From assembly GCA_038380435.1 (NCBI GenBank), contig JAWZYU010000025.1, positions 42,726,691 to 42,790,690 on the forward strand: a stretch of DNA of 64,000 nucleotides, written 5' to 3'. Position 1 is the first letter of the stretch, and each line of letters starts with the position of its first letter. The DNA is from Ryuthela nishihirai (Eukaryota; Arthropoda; Arachnida; Araneae; Heptathelidae). This document shows, piece after piece, positions 59,801 through 61,800 of the stretch. The notes under the pieces are model-generated. The model was not told the origin of the DNA, searched no databases, and saw only the letters and a program-made list of their open reading frames with translations. The translations under genes and the position numbers were made by a program.

Positions 59801-60788
59801 GTTTCCTGTTATCTTGTTTACAAAGTGTCCAAGTTTCACTACCATAACTAACCCTAGAAAGAACCAAACTATTATACAGTCTAATTTTAGTCTTTAGGTG
59901 TATATGCCTATTTCTCCACACTCACCATAGATTCTTAAAAGTCCCGGCAGCAATCCCTATTCGTCTGTTAATCTCATGCCGCACATCACCATTATCTGTT
60001 ACATAGCTCCCAAGATAATTAAACTGTGACACCTGCTCAAGACTGCAACCATTCAGATTAACTGAATCACAGCCTGCCTGACCAATTTTCATCACTTTAG
60101 TTTTCTCTCTGTTTATATCCAAACCTACTCTACTACCAGTGTCATTAACAGCTCAAATGAAAGAGTTCATCTCATCAACATCATTTGCCAAAAGGGCTAA
60201 ATCATCAGCATAATCTAAATCAGAAATTTTCATATCTCCAGCCCATTTAAGGCCAAAATCTTTCCCTCGAAGTGAATTTCGCATAACATAATCAATAACC
60301 AAGCTAAAGAGAAAAGGAGACAAAATGCACCCTTGTCGACCACCAGAAGTAATGCTAAACCAATTGCTACAAGCCTTACCAACTCTCACACACGACTCAG
60401 TGTTATCACCCAGTTGGTAATAAATAATTTTTTTGGGAAGTCTGCAATAAAATCATTATTGTGTTAATAAATGTCACACAGACCACATTATAAATCTGGT
60501 AATACACAAGACGCTACAAATTATTAAAAAACATAAAAATATTCTTAACAATATATTCAAATTATTTATTTATTTATGGTGGTGAGAGAAAGGTAATTAG
60601 AAGGAAGCTTCATGTTGTTGACATGGTGAAATATCCCTGATCTTACATCTAAAAAGCAATAAACACCAACTGATGGCATGATTATTGAAAAACATAAATA
60701 AACCATACCTCATGATACCAATTTGATATATTCTCTTTGCTTGTAATAGCCAACCAATTACGATGAACTTCAAAATCTGTTGATCTAC
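2571..60788 (-). CDS. ALG8: ALG8, dolichyl-P-Glc:Glc1Man9GlcNAc2-PP-dolichol alpha-1,3-glucosyltransferase (spliced, first exon not found)
   Basis: The product is a multi-pass ER membrane enzyme of the ALG6/ALG8 family (GT57, GT-C fold). It transfers the second glucose from dolichyl-phosphate glucose to the lipid-linked oligosaccharide before N-glycosylation. Eleven exons, given separately, were recognised by similarity to ALG8 as I know it. Conserved blocks seen in order are [14 protein letters not shown] (luminal loop 1, with the presumed catalytic Asp), [96 protein letters not shown] and a C-terminal [11 protein letters not shown]. All junctions are GT-AG and all phases agree. The visible part encodes about 508 residues; with about 30 missing at the N terminus this fits the usual length near 530. 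One extra base in the first exon seen breaks the frame. The gene spans over 58 kb because repeats fill its introns. Identification is secure; expression and integrity are not shown. Confidence 0.93.
3974..4352 (-). mobile_element. SINE-A copy 1
   Basis: A tRNA-headed SINE with its head at the right. The A-box-like TGGCTCAGTCGGTAG and B-box-like GGTTCGAGTCC are spaced as in tRNA, with CTCATAATCTG between, resembling elongator tRNA-Met. The body is shared with the other copies and the tail is GGTAAAACAACCCAACC. A 13-base duplication, CAATGGTAGGTTG, flanks it (3961-3973 and 4353-4365). Confidence 0.88.
4804..4955 (+). repeat. two-copy 84-bp tandem duplication
   Basis: A block beginning GCAACACCTGGTAGAG occurs at 4804 and 4888 with almost identical sequence following it. 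It lies at the 3' end of the Tc1-like remnant. Confidence 0.75.
5119..5670 (+). repeat. dispersed repeat R2, copy 1
   Basis: About 500 bases recur in diverged form at 22380-22800 and 63000-63490. Shared blocks include a GTAATCAAGCTCAAA-like stretch, a CTTTTGAAAGGTACTAATGGCC-like stretch and a TAGCTACCATTT-like end. This copy holds a 136-codon open frame from 5119, but the frame is broken in the other copies and matches nothing I know, so I do not call it a gene. No tRNA head, LTR or clear terminal repeats were seen. Confidence 0.6.
5671..6699. other. ALG8 intron, no feature seen
   Basis: AT-rich intronic sequence between R2 and a SINE-B, with no coding or repeat signature that I recognise. 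Confidence 0.4.
6700..6906 (-). mobile_element. SINE-B copy 1
   Basis: A second tRNA-derived family. Read on the minus strand it has a tRNA-like head (TGGGTTTGAGCCCC near 6850-6865) followed by a body with TTTTTCTGCTGAGGTCCTGC, a CTGACAGG/CCTGTCAG hairpin and the end GGCAAGCAACTGCTTGAGG. Other copies lie at 12236-12436, 53670-53870 and, as pieces, 38430-39000 and 61370-61455. Confidence 0.75.
6930..9669 (+). mobile_element. LTR-type retrotransposon, 3' portion (internal region plus 3' LTR)
   Basis: A polypurine run GGAAGGGGGAG at 9222-9232 directly precedes TGTGATGTC (9234), and the putative LTR ends in CAACA at 9669. The same arrangement recurs at 17030-17694, which supports an LTR element. 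The internal part holds an open frame at 7133-7411 and, after one stop, 7415-7672 in the same phase (joint reading about 180 residues). The protein is acidic and then basic/Gln-rich, and I recognise no gag, protease or polymerase motif. No 5' LTR was found. Function of the frame is unknown. Confidence 0.5.
9234..9669 (+). repeat. putative 3' LTR, copy 1
   Basis: It begins TGTGATGTCCCC after a polypurine tract and ends CAACA. The blocks ATCATTTTGGGGATTT, ATGCAAATGT and GAGTCAGA are shared in order with the copy at 17199-17694. The ends are inferred from comparing two diverged copies only. Confidence 0.5.
9670..11702. other. ALG8 introns around exon J, nothing further seen
   Basis: Outside exon J (10161-10233) this is AT-rich intron. 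A C-run occurs near 11379-11389. Open frames here are short and unconserved. Confidence 0.4.
10161..10233 (-). CDS. ALG8: ALG8 exon J (73 bp)
   Basis: The acceptor is ATTATTTTCCAG|AAAC and the donor CACAA|GTAAGTA. Two bases complete a Glu codon, then it reads [20 protein letters not shown] and RLH plus two bases. This aligns with the conserved LPIKILLxLLFTIYSISSLK segment. It is tiny and isolated (9.5 kb and 7.3 kb from its neighbours) but the phases fit exactly on both sides. Confidence 0.9.
11703..13420 (+). mobile_element. Tc1-like transposon remnants, probably two, with a SINE-B inside
   Basis: One remnant starts near 11703 and encodes, with stops, a linker [19 protein letters not shown] like the Tc1 GRPR region. 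It resumes after the SINE-B with [15 protein letters not shown], like the second helix-turn-helix. A second remnant from about 12880 reads HWTIE and then, at 13159-13308, [20 protein letters not shown] followed by [19 protein letters not shown]. The latter block keeps the second Asp and the Glu of the DD34E triad. All frames are broken. Confidence 0.65.
12236..12436 (+). mobile_element. SINE-B copy 2
   Basis: The head CCGTGGCTGAGTGGTTAGCA has an A-box-like motif and GGGTTCGAGCCCC a B-box-like one. The body contains TTTTTCTGCTGAGGTCCTGC and the end GGCAAGCAGCTGCTTGAGGG. It interrupts the Tc1-like frame around it. Target duplication is unclear. Confidence 0.78.
13770..14500 (-). mobile_element. 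degenerate Tc1-like transposon carrying a truncated SINE-A
   Basis: On the minus strand it reads [20 protein letters not shown], and then [19 protein letters not shown] near 13920-13985. These are the second Asp block and the NPIEHLWD block of DD34E transposases. Frameshifts separate them. A head-less SINE-A (14204-14475) interrupts the element. To the left, 13680-13800 looks weakly like a tRNA-related repeat. Confidence 0.65.
14204..14475 (-). mobile_element. SINE-A copy 2, lacking the tRNA head
   Basis: The tail and central body match the family, but the copy stops in the middle of the body, just after the tRNA-proximal CCCATGGTCAGTAGGGG-like block. A 12-base duplication TGGAAACCCAGT still flanks it (14192-14203 and 14476-14487), so the truncation happened at insertion. 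Confidence 0.85.
15101..16364 (-). mobile_element. end-to-end Tc1-like transposon, 1264 bp
   Basis: Terminal inverted repeats begin CACTGATCAGTCAAAACATT at the left and, on the other strand, CACTGATCAGCCAATACATT at the right, each next to TA (15099-15100 and 16365-16366). The minus strand encodes a broken DD34E transposase. An N-terminal helix reads [20 protein letters not shown], then [20 protein letters not shown] has the first Asp, then [14 protein letters not shown] has the Glu. The second Asp block reads FQQENAHVT, with Glu where the family has Asp. Frames shift between blocks, so it is inactive. Confidence 0.85.
17030..17694 (+). mobile_element. second copy of the LTR-type element, 3' end and LTR
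   Basis: From about 17033 it parallels 9071 onward: GTGTCAATGTGAG, the CTCATCAAAATC block, TTTTGACTCCCTTTGG and a purine tract, then TGTGATGG at 17199. The LTR (17199-17694) ends GGGCAACA. It carries an extra hairpin at 17450-17506 that the first copy lacks. No coding sequence is left. Confidence 0.5.
18213..18928 (+). mobile_element. mariner-like DNA transposon remnant
   Basis: The ends are inverted relatives: GGTTGGTCTGAAATTAAGTT near 18215 and, from the right on the other strand, ACTGGTCAGAAAATAAGTTT near 18928. Inside, 18515-18690 reads [20 protein letters not shown] and on, recalling the linker before the second helix-turn-helix of mariner transposases (GRPTTAR). Most of the catalytic domain is missing. 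Confidence 0.55.
19188..19574 (+). mobile_element. SINE-A copy 3
   Basis: The only complete copy in plus orientation, 387 bp. The head is TGGCTCAGTCGGTAG ... GGTTCAAGTCC, the body GGATGGGACGTTAAGCCG ... GTGCACGTTAAAGAACAC, and the tail GGTAAAACAACCCAACCCAA. A 12-base duplication TCAAGTATCCAT flanks it (19176-19187 and 19575-19586). Confidence 0.9.
19703..19800 (-). CDS. ALG8: ALG8 exon I
   Basis: The acceptor is TTTTTTCTTTAG|AATA and the donor GAAGCTG|GTAAGA. The first base completes a Thr codon from exon H; then it reads [20 protein letters not shown] and [12 protein letters not shown] plus one base. GHFSLFPLL matches the GHYSLFPLL block of ALG8. It lies just below a SINE-C copy and 129 bp above the 3' end of a SINE-A copy in the intron. 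Confidence 0.92.
19838..20095 (-). mobile_element. SINE-C-like repeat, single copy
   Basis: It has the same order as units at 41081-42000: CAGATTACCT end, TTATCGCTG, a tRNA-like head in antisense (GGAATCAAACCC as B-box complement, ACCATTAAACCA as A-box complement), AATAAGACCTAT and CTTTTCCAATTG. It sits just above exon I. Confidence 0.6.
20096..21341. other. ALG8 intron between exons I and H, nothing further seen
   Basis: Very AT-rich, with short (A/T) runs and no recognisable element or conserved frame. Confidence 0.4.
21342..21481 (-). CDS. ALG8: ALG8 exon H
   Basis: The acceptor is TTTCTTTCAG|CCTG and the donor CCTTTAAC|GTAAGT. It encodes [20 protein letters not shown], then [20 protein letters not shown], then LIIIPL plus two bases. 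The [11 protein letters not shown] motif is shared by ALG6 and ALG8 and lies in a functionally important luminal segment. The frame is open. Confidence 0.94.
21735..22350. repeat. possible diverged inverted repeat in intron
   Basis: The left part contains TGCACTCTTTAAAAGTTTTAA; the right part read on the other strand contains CTGCACTCTCC and GAAAGTTTTAATTG in similar order. Frames from the two arms share CKQ-Y-(I)YAR-like residues. The similarity is weak and I cannot fix boundaries. Confidence 0.25.
22380..22800 (+). repeat. dispersed repeat R2, copy 2
   Basis: Shares with 5119-5670 the blocks GATCTGTAATCAAGCTCAAA, TCTCTTTTGAAAG and TTTTAGGTGCTAG in order. No frame is kept. Confidence 0.55.
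23147..24369 (-). mobile_element. end-to-end Tc1-like transposon, 1223 bp
   Basis: The terminal repeats are CACTGAAGTGCCATTGAAT at the left and the same from the right, flanked by TA (23145-23146 and 24370-24371). The minus strand encodes an N-terminal helix-turn-helix (23863-24153: [20 protein letters not shown] and on) and later [19 protein letters not shown] with the second Asp. Stops follow, including one at the Trp after the first Asp region, so it is dead. The TIR differs from that of the 15101 element, so it is another family. Confidence 0.82.
24845..28000 (-). mobile_element. R1 repeat copy d, interrupted by a LINE
   Basis: The end CACTTACAGGGTCCAGCC follows TTAA (24841-24844), as in the other R1 copies. 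The body matches 34613-35792 and 43100-44305 in reverse: an AATCAGCATTTA stretch, GAGTCAAATAAACAAGTC, a GGGATCTTGGC stretch, a G-run near 25710, and GGACTGATTTCATGCC. The LINE at 25914-27854 splits it; R1-like sequence resumes after 27855. The right end was not fixed. No protein was recognised. Confidence 0.6.
25914..27854 (-). mobile_element. RTE-like LINE, 5'-truncated, with reverse transcriptase
   Basis: The minus strand encodes a non-LTR reverse transcriptase in three frames. 27028-27870 carries the fingers and palm: [20 protein letters not shown] and [17 protein letters not shown]. 26609-26977 carries [20 protein letters not shown] and the catalytic box [15 protein letters not shown]. 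25946-26599 carries the C-terminal region [17 protein letters not shown] and [11 protein letters not shown] frameshift near 27010-27050 and a stop at 26609-26611 break it, and the endonuclease is absent. The 3' tail is a TCATCATC-type run on the plus strand. The duplication CATTCATTATT flanks it (25903-25913 and 27855-27865). RTE-clade assignment is from general resemblance. Confidence 0.88.
28258..28540 (+). mobile_element. old, head-less SINE-A copy
   Basis: Diverged body and tail of SINE-A: GATTGGAAAGGCCACC, TAAAGAACATGTTGGA, TCTCCTAACAGCTGTCC and a worn tail AAACTCAACCC. More mutated than other copies, so older. Confidence 0.75.
28693..29455 (+). mobile_element. old SINE-A copy split by a younger SINE-A
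   Basis: The head part (28693-28755, with GTGGCTATGTCCATAGAGAG and CTCATAATCTGCAG) and the body plus tail (29141-29455, from TTGAGATTTATCTCTGC to CAACTCAATCC) make one diverged plus-strand SINE-A when the segment between them is removed. The interruption falls just before the B-box. Confidence 0.85.
28756..29140 (-). mobile_element. SINE-A copy 4, nested in the older copy
   Basis: A 385-bp, little-mutated copy in opposite orientation to its host. The duplication TCTCAGATTTG flanks it (28745-28755 and 29141-29151). Head, body and AACCC-type tail are complete. Confidence 0.9.
29977..30116 (-). CDS. ALG8: ALG8 exon G
   Basis: The acceptor is ATATTTGCAG|CATA and the donor CTATATTG|GTAAGTTTT. 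Two bases complete an Ala codon. The frame reads [20 protein letters not shown], then [20 protein letters not shown], then TCLSIL. The [15 protein letters not shown] stretch matches the TSGLVQQFxHTVLPS block of ALG8. The middle luminal loop before it varies between species. It ends in phase 0. Confidence 0.93.
30250..30365 (+). repeat. short imperfect tandem repeat
   Basis: The phrase AAAGGAGGAG and TTTTAACTATCTGAG alternate three times over about 115 bases, in the intron above exon G. Confidence 0.65.
30366..31029. other. ALG8 intron, nothing seen
   Basis: AT-rich sequence without recognisable elements. Confidence 0.4.
31030..31220 (+). repeat. R3 repeat, single unit
   Basis: Contains TATAGCGGAATAATCATTT, CCTTATTTAGGGGGAAGAAA and TTTTTATAGCCTATGACACT in the order of the tandem units at 36800-37430. 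Confidence 0.6.
32034..32363. mobile_element. pogo/Tigger-type MITE, 330 bp
   Basis: Ends are CAATGGAACCCCGATATAAC at left and, from the right on the other strand, CAGTGGACCTTCGTTATAGC, each next to TA (32032-32033 and 32364-32365). CAGTGGAACCTCGATATAAC-type termini are typical of pogo/Tigger elements. It has no coding capacity and both ends are much richer in G and C than the surroundings. Confidence 0.8.
32366..33266. other. ALG8 intron below exon F, nothing seen
   Basis: AT-rich, with no coding or repeat signature that I recognise. Confidence 0.4.
33267..33387 (-). CDS. ALG8: ALG8 exon F
   Basis: The acceptor is ATCTATTTAAG|GGTC and the donor ATTATGCAG|GTAGGTG. It encodes [20 protein letters not shown], then [20 protein letters not shown] plus one base. 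[23 protein letters not shown] is one of the best-conserved ALG8 blocks, so identification is certain. The frame is open and the end phase matches exon G. Confidence 0.94.
33913..34330. repeat. inverted pair of SINE-C-like units
   Basis: The left unit (to about 34140) is antisense: GGGACTCAAACTCACATCTC and CTAACCACTAA are B- and A-box complements. The right unit is sense: GTTTAGTGGTTAGAGCACTC and GAGTTCAAATCC. They share the tract CTTTTACTTGAGT / ACTTGAGTAAAAG at the joint and could fold into one long hairpin. Confidence 0.6.
34387..34612 (-). mobile_element. Tc1-like fragment, same family as 15101-16364
   Basis: The end CACCAATCAGCCAAAACATT after TA (34385-34386) and the following 220 bases match the left end of the 15101 element closely. 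It stops abruptly where R1 sequence begins at 34613. Confidence 0.8.
34613..35792 (+). mobile_element. R1 repeat copy c, 5'-truncated
   Basis: Matches the last 1.2 kb of R1 copy a, from GGGCAATTTC through GCCAAGATCACCAAAC and TTGACTTGTTTATTTGACTC to the terminus GGCTGGACACTGGAAGGG, followed by TTAA (35793-35796). Short open frames inside are not shared between copies. Confidence 0.7.
35840..36090 (+). mobile_element. SINE-C-like repeat
   Basis: tRNA-like head TGGTGTAGTGGTTAGAACAC and GGGTTCAAGTCC, followed by the family end AGGTAATCTGTGTATT. It closely follows R1 copy c. Confidence 0.6.
36480..37430 (+). repeat. R3 repeat with a tandem core
   Basis: A unique edge (TTAGATTTATTTTCTACC and CTATATAGG-like text, 36500-36560) leads into a tandem series. 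The phrase CTTTCATTT recurs at 36806, 36941, 37111, (as CTTACATTT) 37258 and 37389, so units are about 131-170 bases. Each has a purine-rich GGGGGAAG-A block preceded by pyrimidines and a TATAGCTTATGACACTCC block. The same edge and units occur inverted at 61150-61800. Confidence 0.7.
37757..37860 (-). CDS. ALG8: ALG8 exon E
   Basis: The acceptor is AATTTTTCAG and the donor TTTTAATG|GTAAGA. Two bases complete an Asp codon from exon D, then the frame reads [20 protein letters not shown], then [14 protein letters not shown]. This is the conserved loop-plus-membrane segment ending in the SLGPF-like motif (here SFGPF). The exon ends in phase 0. An 8.1-kb intron dominated by a LINE split by repeat R1 precedes it. 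Confidence 0.92.
38430..39000. repeat. SINE-B pieces meeting in a palindrome, split by SINE-A
   Basis: The left piece (CCACAGAGGTCTGTGGCAAGCATCTGTTTGAG in outline) is the end of SINE-B in plus sense; the right piece (38935-38985, GACCTCAGCAGAAAGAC) is SINE-B in minus sense. At their joint lies a perfect inverted repeat (38481-38500 and 38504-38523, 3-base loop). SINE-A then inserted in the right arm. Confidence 0.6.
38523..38907 (-). mobile_element. SINE-A copy 5
   Basis: A complete 385-bp copy. The duplication TTAGGAAAGAGTA flanks it (38510-38522 and 38908-38920). Head at the right, tail at the left (TTGGGTTGGGTTG on the plus strand). Confidence 0.9.
39030..39980 (-). mobile_element. Tc1-like transposon, 5' part of transposase and one terminus
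   Basis: The right terminus is CACTGGTGCTCAAAATTAAA read on the minus strand, ending at 39980 beside TA (39981-39982). The minus frame 39121-39549 encodes the paired helix-turn-helix region: [13 protein letters not shown], then [20 protein letters not shown] and [10 protein letters not shown] shifted frame near 39110-39150 gives [20 protein letters not shown] with the first catalytic Asp. The rest of the catalytic domain is missing on the left. The subterminal region holds a minisatellite. Confidence 0.8.
39633..39830. repeat. five-unit minisatellite inside the Tc1-like element
   Basis: Units of 41, 40, 38, 39 and 40 bases start at 39633, 39674, 39714, 39752 and 39791. Each ends TTTTTAACACATTCCTAATT or close to it, followed by GCATA. 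The joints therefore give repeated TAATTTGCATA. It lies between the transposase start and the terminus. Confidence 0.85.
40131..40744 (-). mobile_element. RTE-like LINE, 3' part, left half of a split copy
   Basis: 40236-40744 matches 25925-26450 of the intact-looking LINE: worn tail, GRPR-type C terminus, and 40457-40678 reading [20 protein letters not shown] and SIGLVMLPV. The adjoining 40131-40232 matches a different part of the same LINE (around 26750-26850, AAGGAGACAAAATGCACC), out of order, so it is a separate fragment or rearranged. Confidence 0.8.
40749..44305 (+). mobile_element. R1 repeat copy a, most complete, with nested SINE-C array
   Basis: The left end CTTTCTCAGTGTCCA follows TTAA (40745-40748). 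The right end, TGGACATTGAAAGGG, precedes TTAT (44306-44309), which replaces TTAA. The ends are short inverted repeats of CCCTTCCAGTGTCCA type. It lies exactly between two adjoining halves of one LINE. Removing the nested 41081-42007 block leaves about 2.6 kb. TTAA and CCC- termini recall piggyBac-type elements, but I see no piggyBac transposase, so it looks non-autonomous. Confidence 0.65.
41081..42000. repeat. array of three SINE-C units inside R1
   Basis: Unit 1 (41081-41395) is minus sense; units 2 (about 41425-41735) and 3 (41745-42000) are plus sense. The plus units have GCCT(C/T)GTGGTTTAATGGTAGAG and a B-box such as GGTTCGATTCC, like tRNA-Gly. The joint 41385-41450 is a palindrome around CAGATTACCTGTGG. 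The whole array is bounded by TTAAGCT (41074-41080 and 42001-42007), so it inserted as one. Confidence 0.7.
44310..45165 (-). mobile_element. RTE-like LINE, right half of the split copy
   Basis: Starts at GTCCCAGTATCAATCC, the point at which the left half ended in the reference copy, and continues through 44359-44565 ([20 protein letters not shown]) to the finger region. Missing bases and frameshifts are many, including loss of the YADD box context at 44585-44600. Confidence 0.82.
45200..45266. repeat. hairpin-forming inverted repeat
   Basis: Arms AAAATCCTCTGTTTGAACAT and its near complement ending CAAACAGAGAATTTTT flank a 10-base loop; stem about 28 bases with a few mismatches. Confidence 0.7.
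45977..46103 (-). CDS. ALG8: ALG8 exon D
   Basis: The acceptor is TTTGCAG|GAACG and the donor CATG|GTAAAT. It encodes [20 protein letters not shown], then [20 protein letters not shown], then GH plus one base. The block [10 protein letters not shown] is a conserved membrane segment of ALG8. It was too short for simple open-frame detection and was found by similarity and splice phase. It ends one base into a codon, which exon E completes. Confidence 0.92.
46890..47170 (+). mobile_element. Tc1-like transposase 3' fragment
   Basis: 46914-47108 reads [20 protein letters not shown] followed by [20 protein letters not shown], the region from the second Asp to past the catalytic Glu. It resembles the fragment at 13159-13420. 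Upstream parts are absent. Confidence 0.75.
47195..47390 (+). repeat. R1 fragment (copy e)
   Basis: Matches R1 near its right end: TACTAAAACAAAACTAGTC, AATATTTTATTTTCAGAAAA, ATTCCTTTCATTAATTATTT. Confidence 0.55.
47691..47871 (-). CDS. ALG8: ALG8 exon C
   Basis: The first base completes the Gln codon of exon B. The acceptor is weak (AATAAAATAG) and the donor is strong (ATGCAG|GTAAATA). It encodes [10 protein letters not shown], a cytosolic loop, then [20 protein letters not shown], then [20 protein letters not shown] and LSFARLMQ. The [10 protein letters not shown] motif is nearly invariant in ALG6/ALG8 proteins. The exon ends in phase 0 and has no internal stop. Confidence 0.93.
47872..49041. 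other. ALG8 intron above exon C, nothing recognised
   Basis: AT-rich with a (TA)n run near 47957-47970. The segment 48350-49040 is somewhat richer in G and C and may be an unrecognised repeat, but no ends or coding signal were seen. Confidence 0.35.
50515..51902 (+). mobile_element. Tc1-like transposon with nested SINE-A
   Basis: Ends are CACTATCTGATCAAAAGTAT and, from the right on the other strand, CACTATATGCAAAAGTATCC, with TA on both sides (50513-50514 and 51903-51904). Without the SINE it is about 1 kb. The plus strand keeps [20 protein letters not shown] near 51196-51255, the block with the catalytic Glu (here PNEY for PIEH). The frame is otherwise broken. The SINE sits exactly inside this block. 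Confidence 0.85.
51257..51642 (-). mobile_element. SINE-A copy 6
   Basis: Complete 386-bp copy flanked by ATCTTTGGAATG (51245-51256 and 51643-51654). It splits the transposase codons after NPNEYLWN; the host frame resumes after 51654. Confidence 0.9.
52291..52484 (-). CDS. ALG8: ALG8 exon B
   Basis: The acceptor is TTTTTTCCCCCAG and the donor is ATAAATCA|GTAAGTT. The exon starts in phase 0 and encodes [19 protein letters not shown], then [20 protein letters not shown], then [20 protein letters not shown], ending IYAIN plus two bases of a Gln codon. The DYPP motif and the SNLNY-SS-FFQR block are signatures of ALG8. The frame is open throughout. It sits between exon A, 8.2 kb upstream, and exon C, 4.4 kb downstream. 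Confidence 0.93.
52485..53669. other. ALG8 intron, nothing recognised
   Basis: AT-rich, with an unconserved 116-codon open frame at 52637-52987 that I consider chance. Confidence 0.4.
53670..53870 (+). mobile_element. SINE-B copy 3
   Basis: Head GTGAGTGGTTAGTGCGCTTG and GGGCTTGAGCCC, body TTTTTCTGCTGAAGTTCTGCC and end GGCAAGTAGCTGCTTGAGGG. The first bases of the head are missing. Confidence 0.75.
54640..55930 (-). mobile_element. degenerate Tc1-like transposon with nested SINE-A
   Basis: The minus strand reads [20 protein letters not shown] then [20 protein letters not shown] at 55700-55830, holding the first catalytic Asp. On the left, the region around the nested SINE corresponds to the NPIEN block (54870-54990: [10 protein letters not shown]). 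Ends were not found. Confidence 0.7.
54935..55319 (-). mobile_element. SINE-A copy 7
   Basis: Complete 385-bp copy flanked by GATTTACATCTG (54923-54934 and 55320-55331), lying inside the Tc1 sequence for its PDVNPIEN block. Confidence 0.9.
56135..56255. repeat. local duplication containing a hairpin
   Basis: GAACTCAGTCATGTCTTTCT and a near copy occur about 85 bases apart, each followed by TCTGACCCATGATTCA. The first carries CTTCTGACCCATG ... CATGGGTCAGAAG, a 13-base perfect stem. Confidence 0.7.
57123..57414 (-). mobile_element. SINE-A copy 8, diverged
   Basis: Shorter and more mutated, but tail, body and tRNA head (antisense, right end) are all present. The duplication CCATTTCAGTTG still flanks it perfectly (57111-57122 and 57415-57426). 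Confidence 0.85.
57430..58283. other. ALG8 intron, nothing recognised
   Basis: AT-rich, with no conserved frame or repeat ends seen. Confidence 0.4.
58284..58650. mobile_element. near-complete palindrome (foldback-type MITE)
   Basis: The two halves are inverted copies of each other with scattered mismatches. The left half has AAAATCACCGTGCAGTGCGA, CAGCTGTTGATACCATTGG, GAACTGCTTGGGAATTACCT and ACATACTGTGCAATA. The right half read on the other strand has AAAAATCACTGTGTAGTGCA, CAGCTGTTGGTACCATTGG, GGACTGCTTGGGGATTGCC and ACACACTGCACAATA. The loop is about 40 bases near 58445-58485. Matching open frames on both strands are a result of the symmetry, not genes. Confidence 0.82.
59018..59380. mobile_element. 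TTAA-flanked MITE, piggyBac-type ends
   Basis: Ends CCCTTTACACTCGAAGG and, from the right, CCCTTTGCACTCGAGAGG, with TTAA at 59014-59017 and 59381-59384. The termini and target fit piggyBac-like MITEs. No coding capacity. The termini differ from those of R1. Confidence 0.85.
59405..60405 (-). mobile_element. RTE-like LINE, 5'-truncated copy
   Basis: Close to the 25914-27854 copy. 59442-59921 encodes the C-terminal part ([20 protein letters not shown] and on), 59922-60122 the preceding part, and 60153-60389 carries [20 protein letters not shown] and [16 protein letters not shown]. Frame breaks separate them. The tail on the plus strand is TCATCATCATCATCATC-type. A clear target duplication was not found. 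Confidence 0.87.
60709..60788 (-). CDS. ALG8: ALG8 exon A (first exon recognised), with an apparent +1 frameshift
   Basis: The acceptor is TTATTGCAG before 60788. The first base completes a codon begun in the missing exon, then the frame reads [22 protein letters not shown]. This is the first luminal loop, where the Asp of DFEVHRNW corresponds to the catalytic Asp of ALG6-type enzymes. The family then expects W-Y-x-E, and bases reading TGG TAT CAT GAG are present directly before the donor GAG|GTATGG. One extra T lies just before them in the run AAATTTGG (about 60719-60724), so the literal frame reaches TGA. Dropping one T restores the family reading and joins exon B in phase 0. A weaker donor, TTG|GTATCA, would keep the frame but lose the conserved W-Y-H-E. 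Confidence 0.88.
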
Positions 60789-61149
60789 TGCAATAAAAAT
60801 ATAAGAAAGAAGTTAATAAAGTCATATAATAAAAGAATACATGATAAAAACAAAAATTTCATAATTGTAGAATATTATCAAATATATTTTAAGTGTCTAT
60901 TTGCAGCTTACAGACCTCATATCACAAGAAGCTCTTTATGTCACTAGTCACACAATACACTTTATCAGTTAGAAAACATAAGTATTTAAATTTGCTTCTT
61001 ACTTCATTGTACAAATTCTTATTTAAAAAAATTACATGAAATATAAAATGAATTAAAAACAAATACAAACAAATTATTATATTAAAAGTAGGCATAAAAA
61101 TTAACTGATGGTAGGATTATAAACAAACAGTGGTACGTATAAAATGTAG

Positions 61150-61800
61150 GTTGCATATATGATTGTGATTCTTTCACCCCCCAAAATGGGGGGAATATTA
61201 AAATGATTGTTCCCTTATATCTTCTGAACATGAGTATAAAAAGTGCTACATGTCAAATGAAAACTTGTGACATGAGAGTGTCATAAGCTACAAAAACTGA
61301 TCCCCATGCCTTTTTCCCCTCTAAAAAGGAGAAATATGAAAAATATTCTTTAGATCAGTATGAAAAATATTCCTTAGATCAGTAGCCCTGGGGCTCGAAC
61401 CCAGGTCCCTTAGATCAGTAGCCAAGTGCGCTAACCACTCGACCATGGGAGGTGTCAAATGAAAACTCATATAATGACCATTGTAAACTATTTTGAAATT
61501 TTCCCCCATTATTCTCTTCCCCTGATAAAAGGGGAGGGATGGATTTTTGCAGGGTTAGACTTTAACAAGTCATATTTGAAATTAAAGCTTGCGATGTCTC
61601 CAATATCATGGACTACCTCAAACATGACTCCAAAAGGGAGGAAAAATGTGGTCGATGTTTATGAGTCATATATCAAATGAAAGTTTTTGAAGGTAGATGT
61701 TTTTAGTGACAAAGAAAAAATACAAATAAATTAATTTAAAAAATATCTATCTTCCTATAAAGGCCTTAAAATGTAAAAATAAATCTAGAGCATATCAATG
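61150..61800 (-). repeat. R3 repeat, inverted copy with a SINE-B head inside
   Basis: Read on the minus strand it repeats the edge (AGATTTATTTTTACATTT) and about three tandem units of the 36480-37430 repeat, with TCATTTGA, GGGGGAA-type and AGTGTCATAAGC-type blocks. A SINE-B tRNA-like head (61370-61455, GGGTTCGAGCCCC antisense) interrupts it, preceded by a duplicated TATGAAAAATATTC(C/T)TTAGATCAGTA. Confidence 0.65.
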
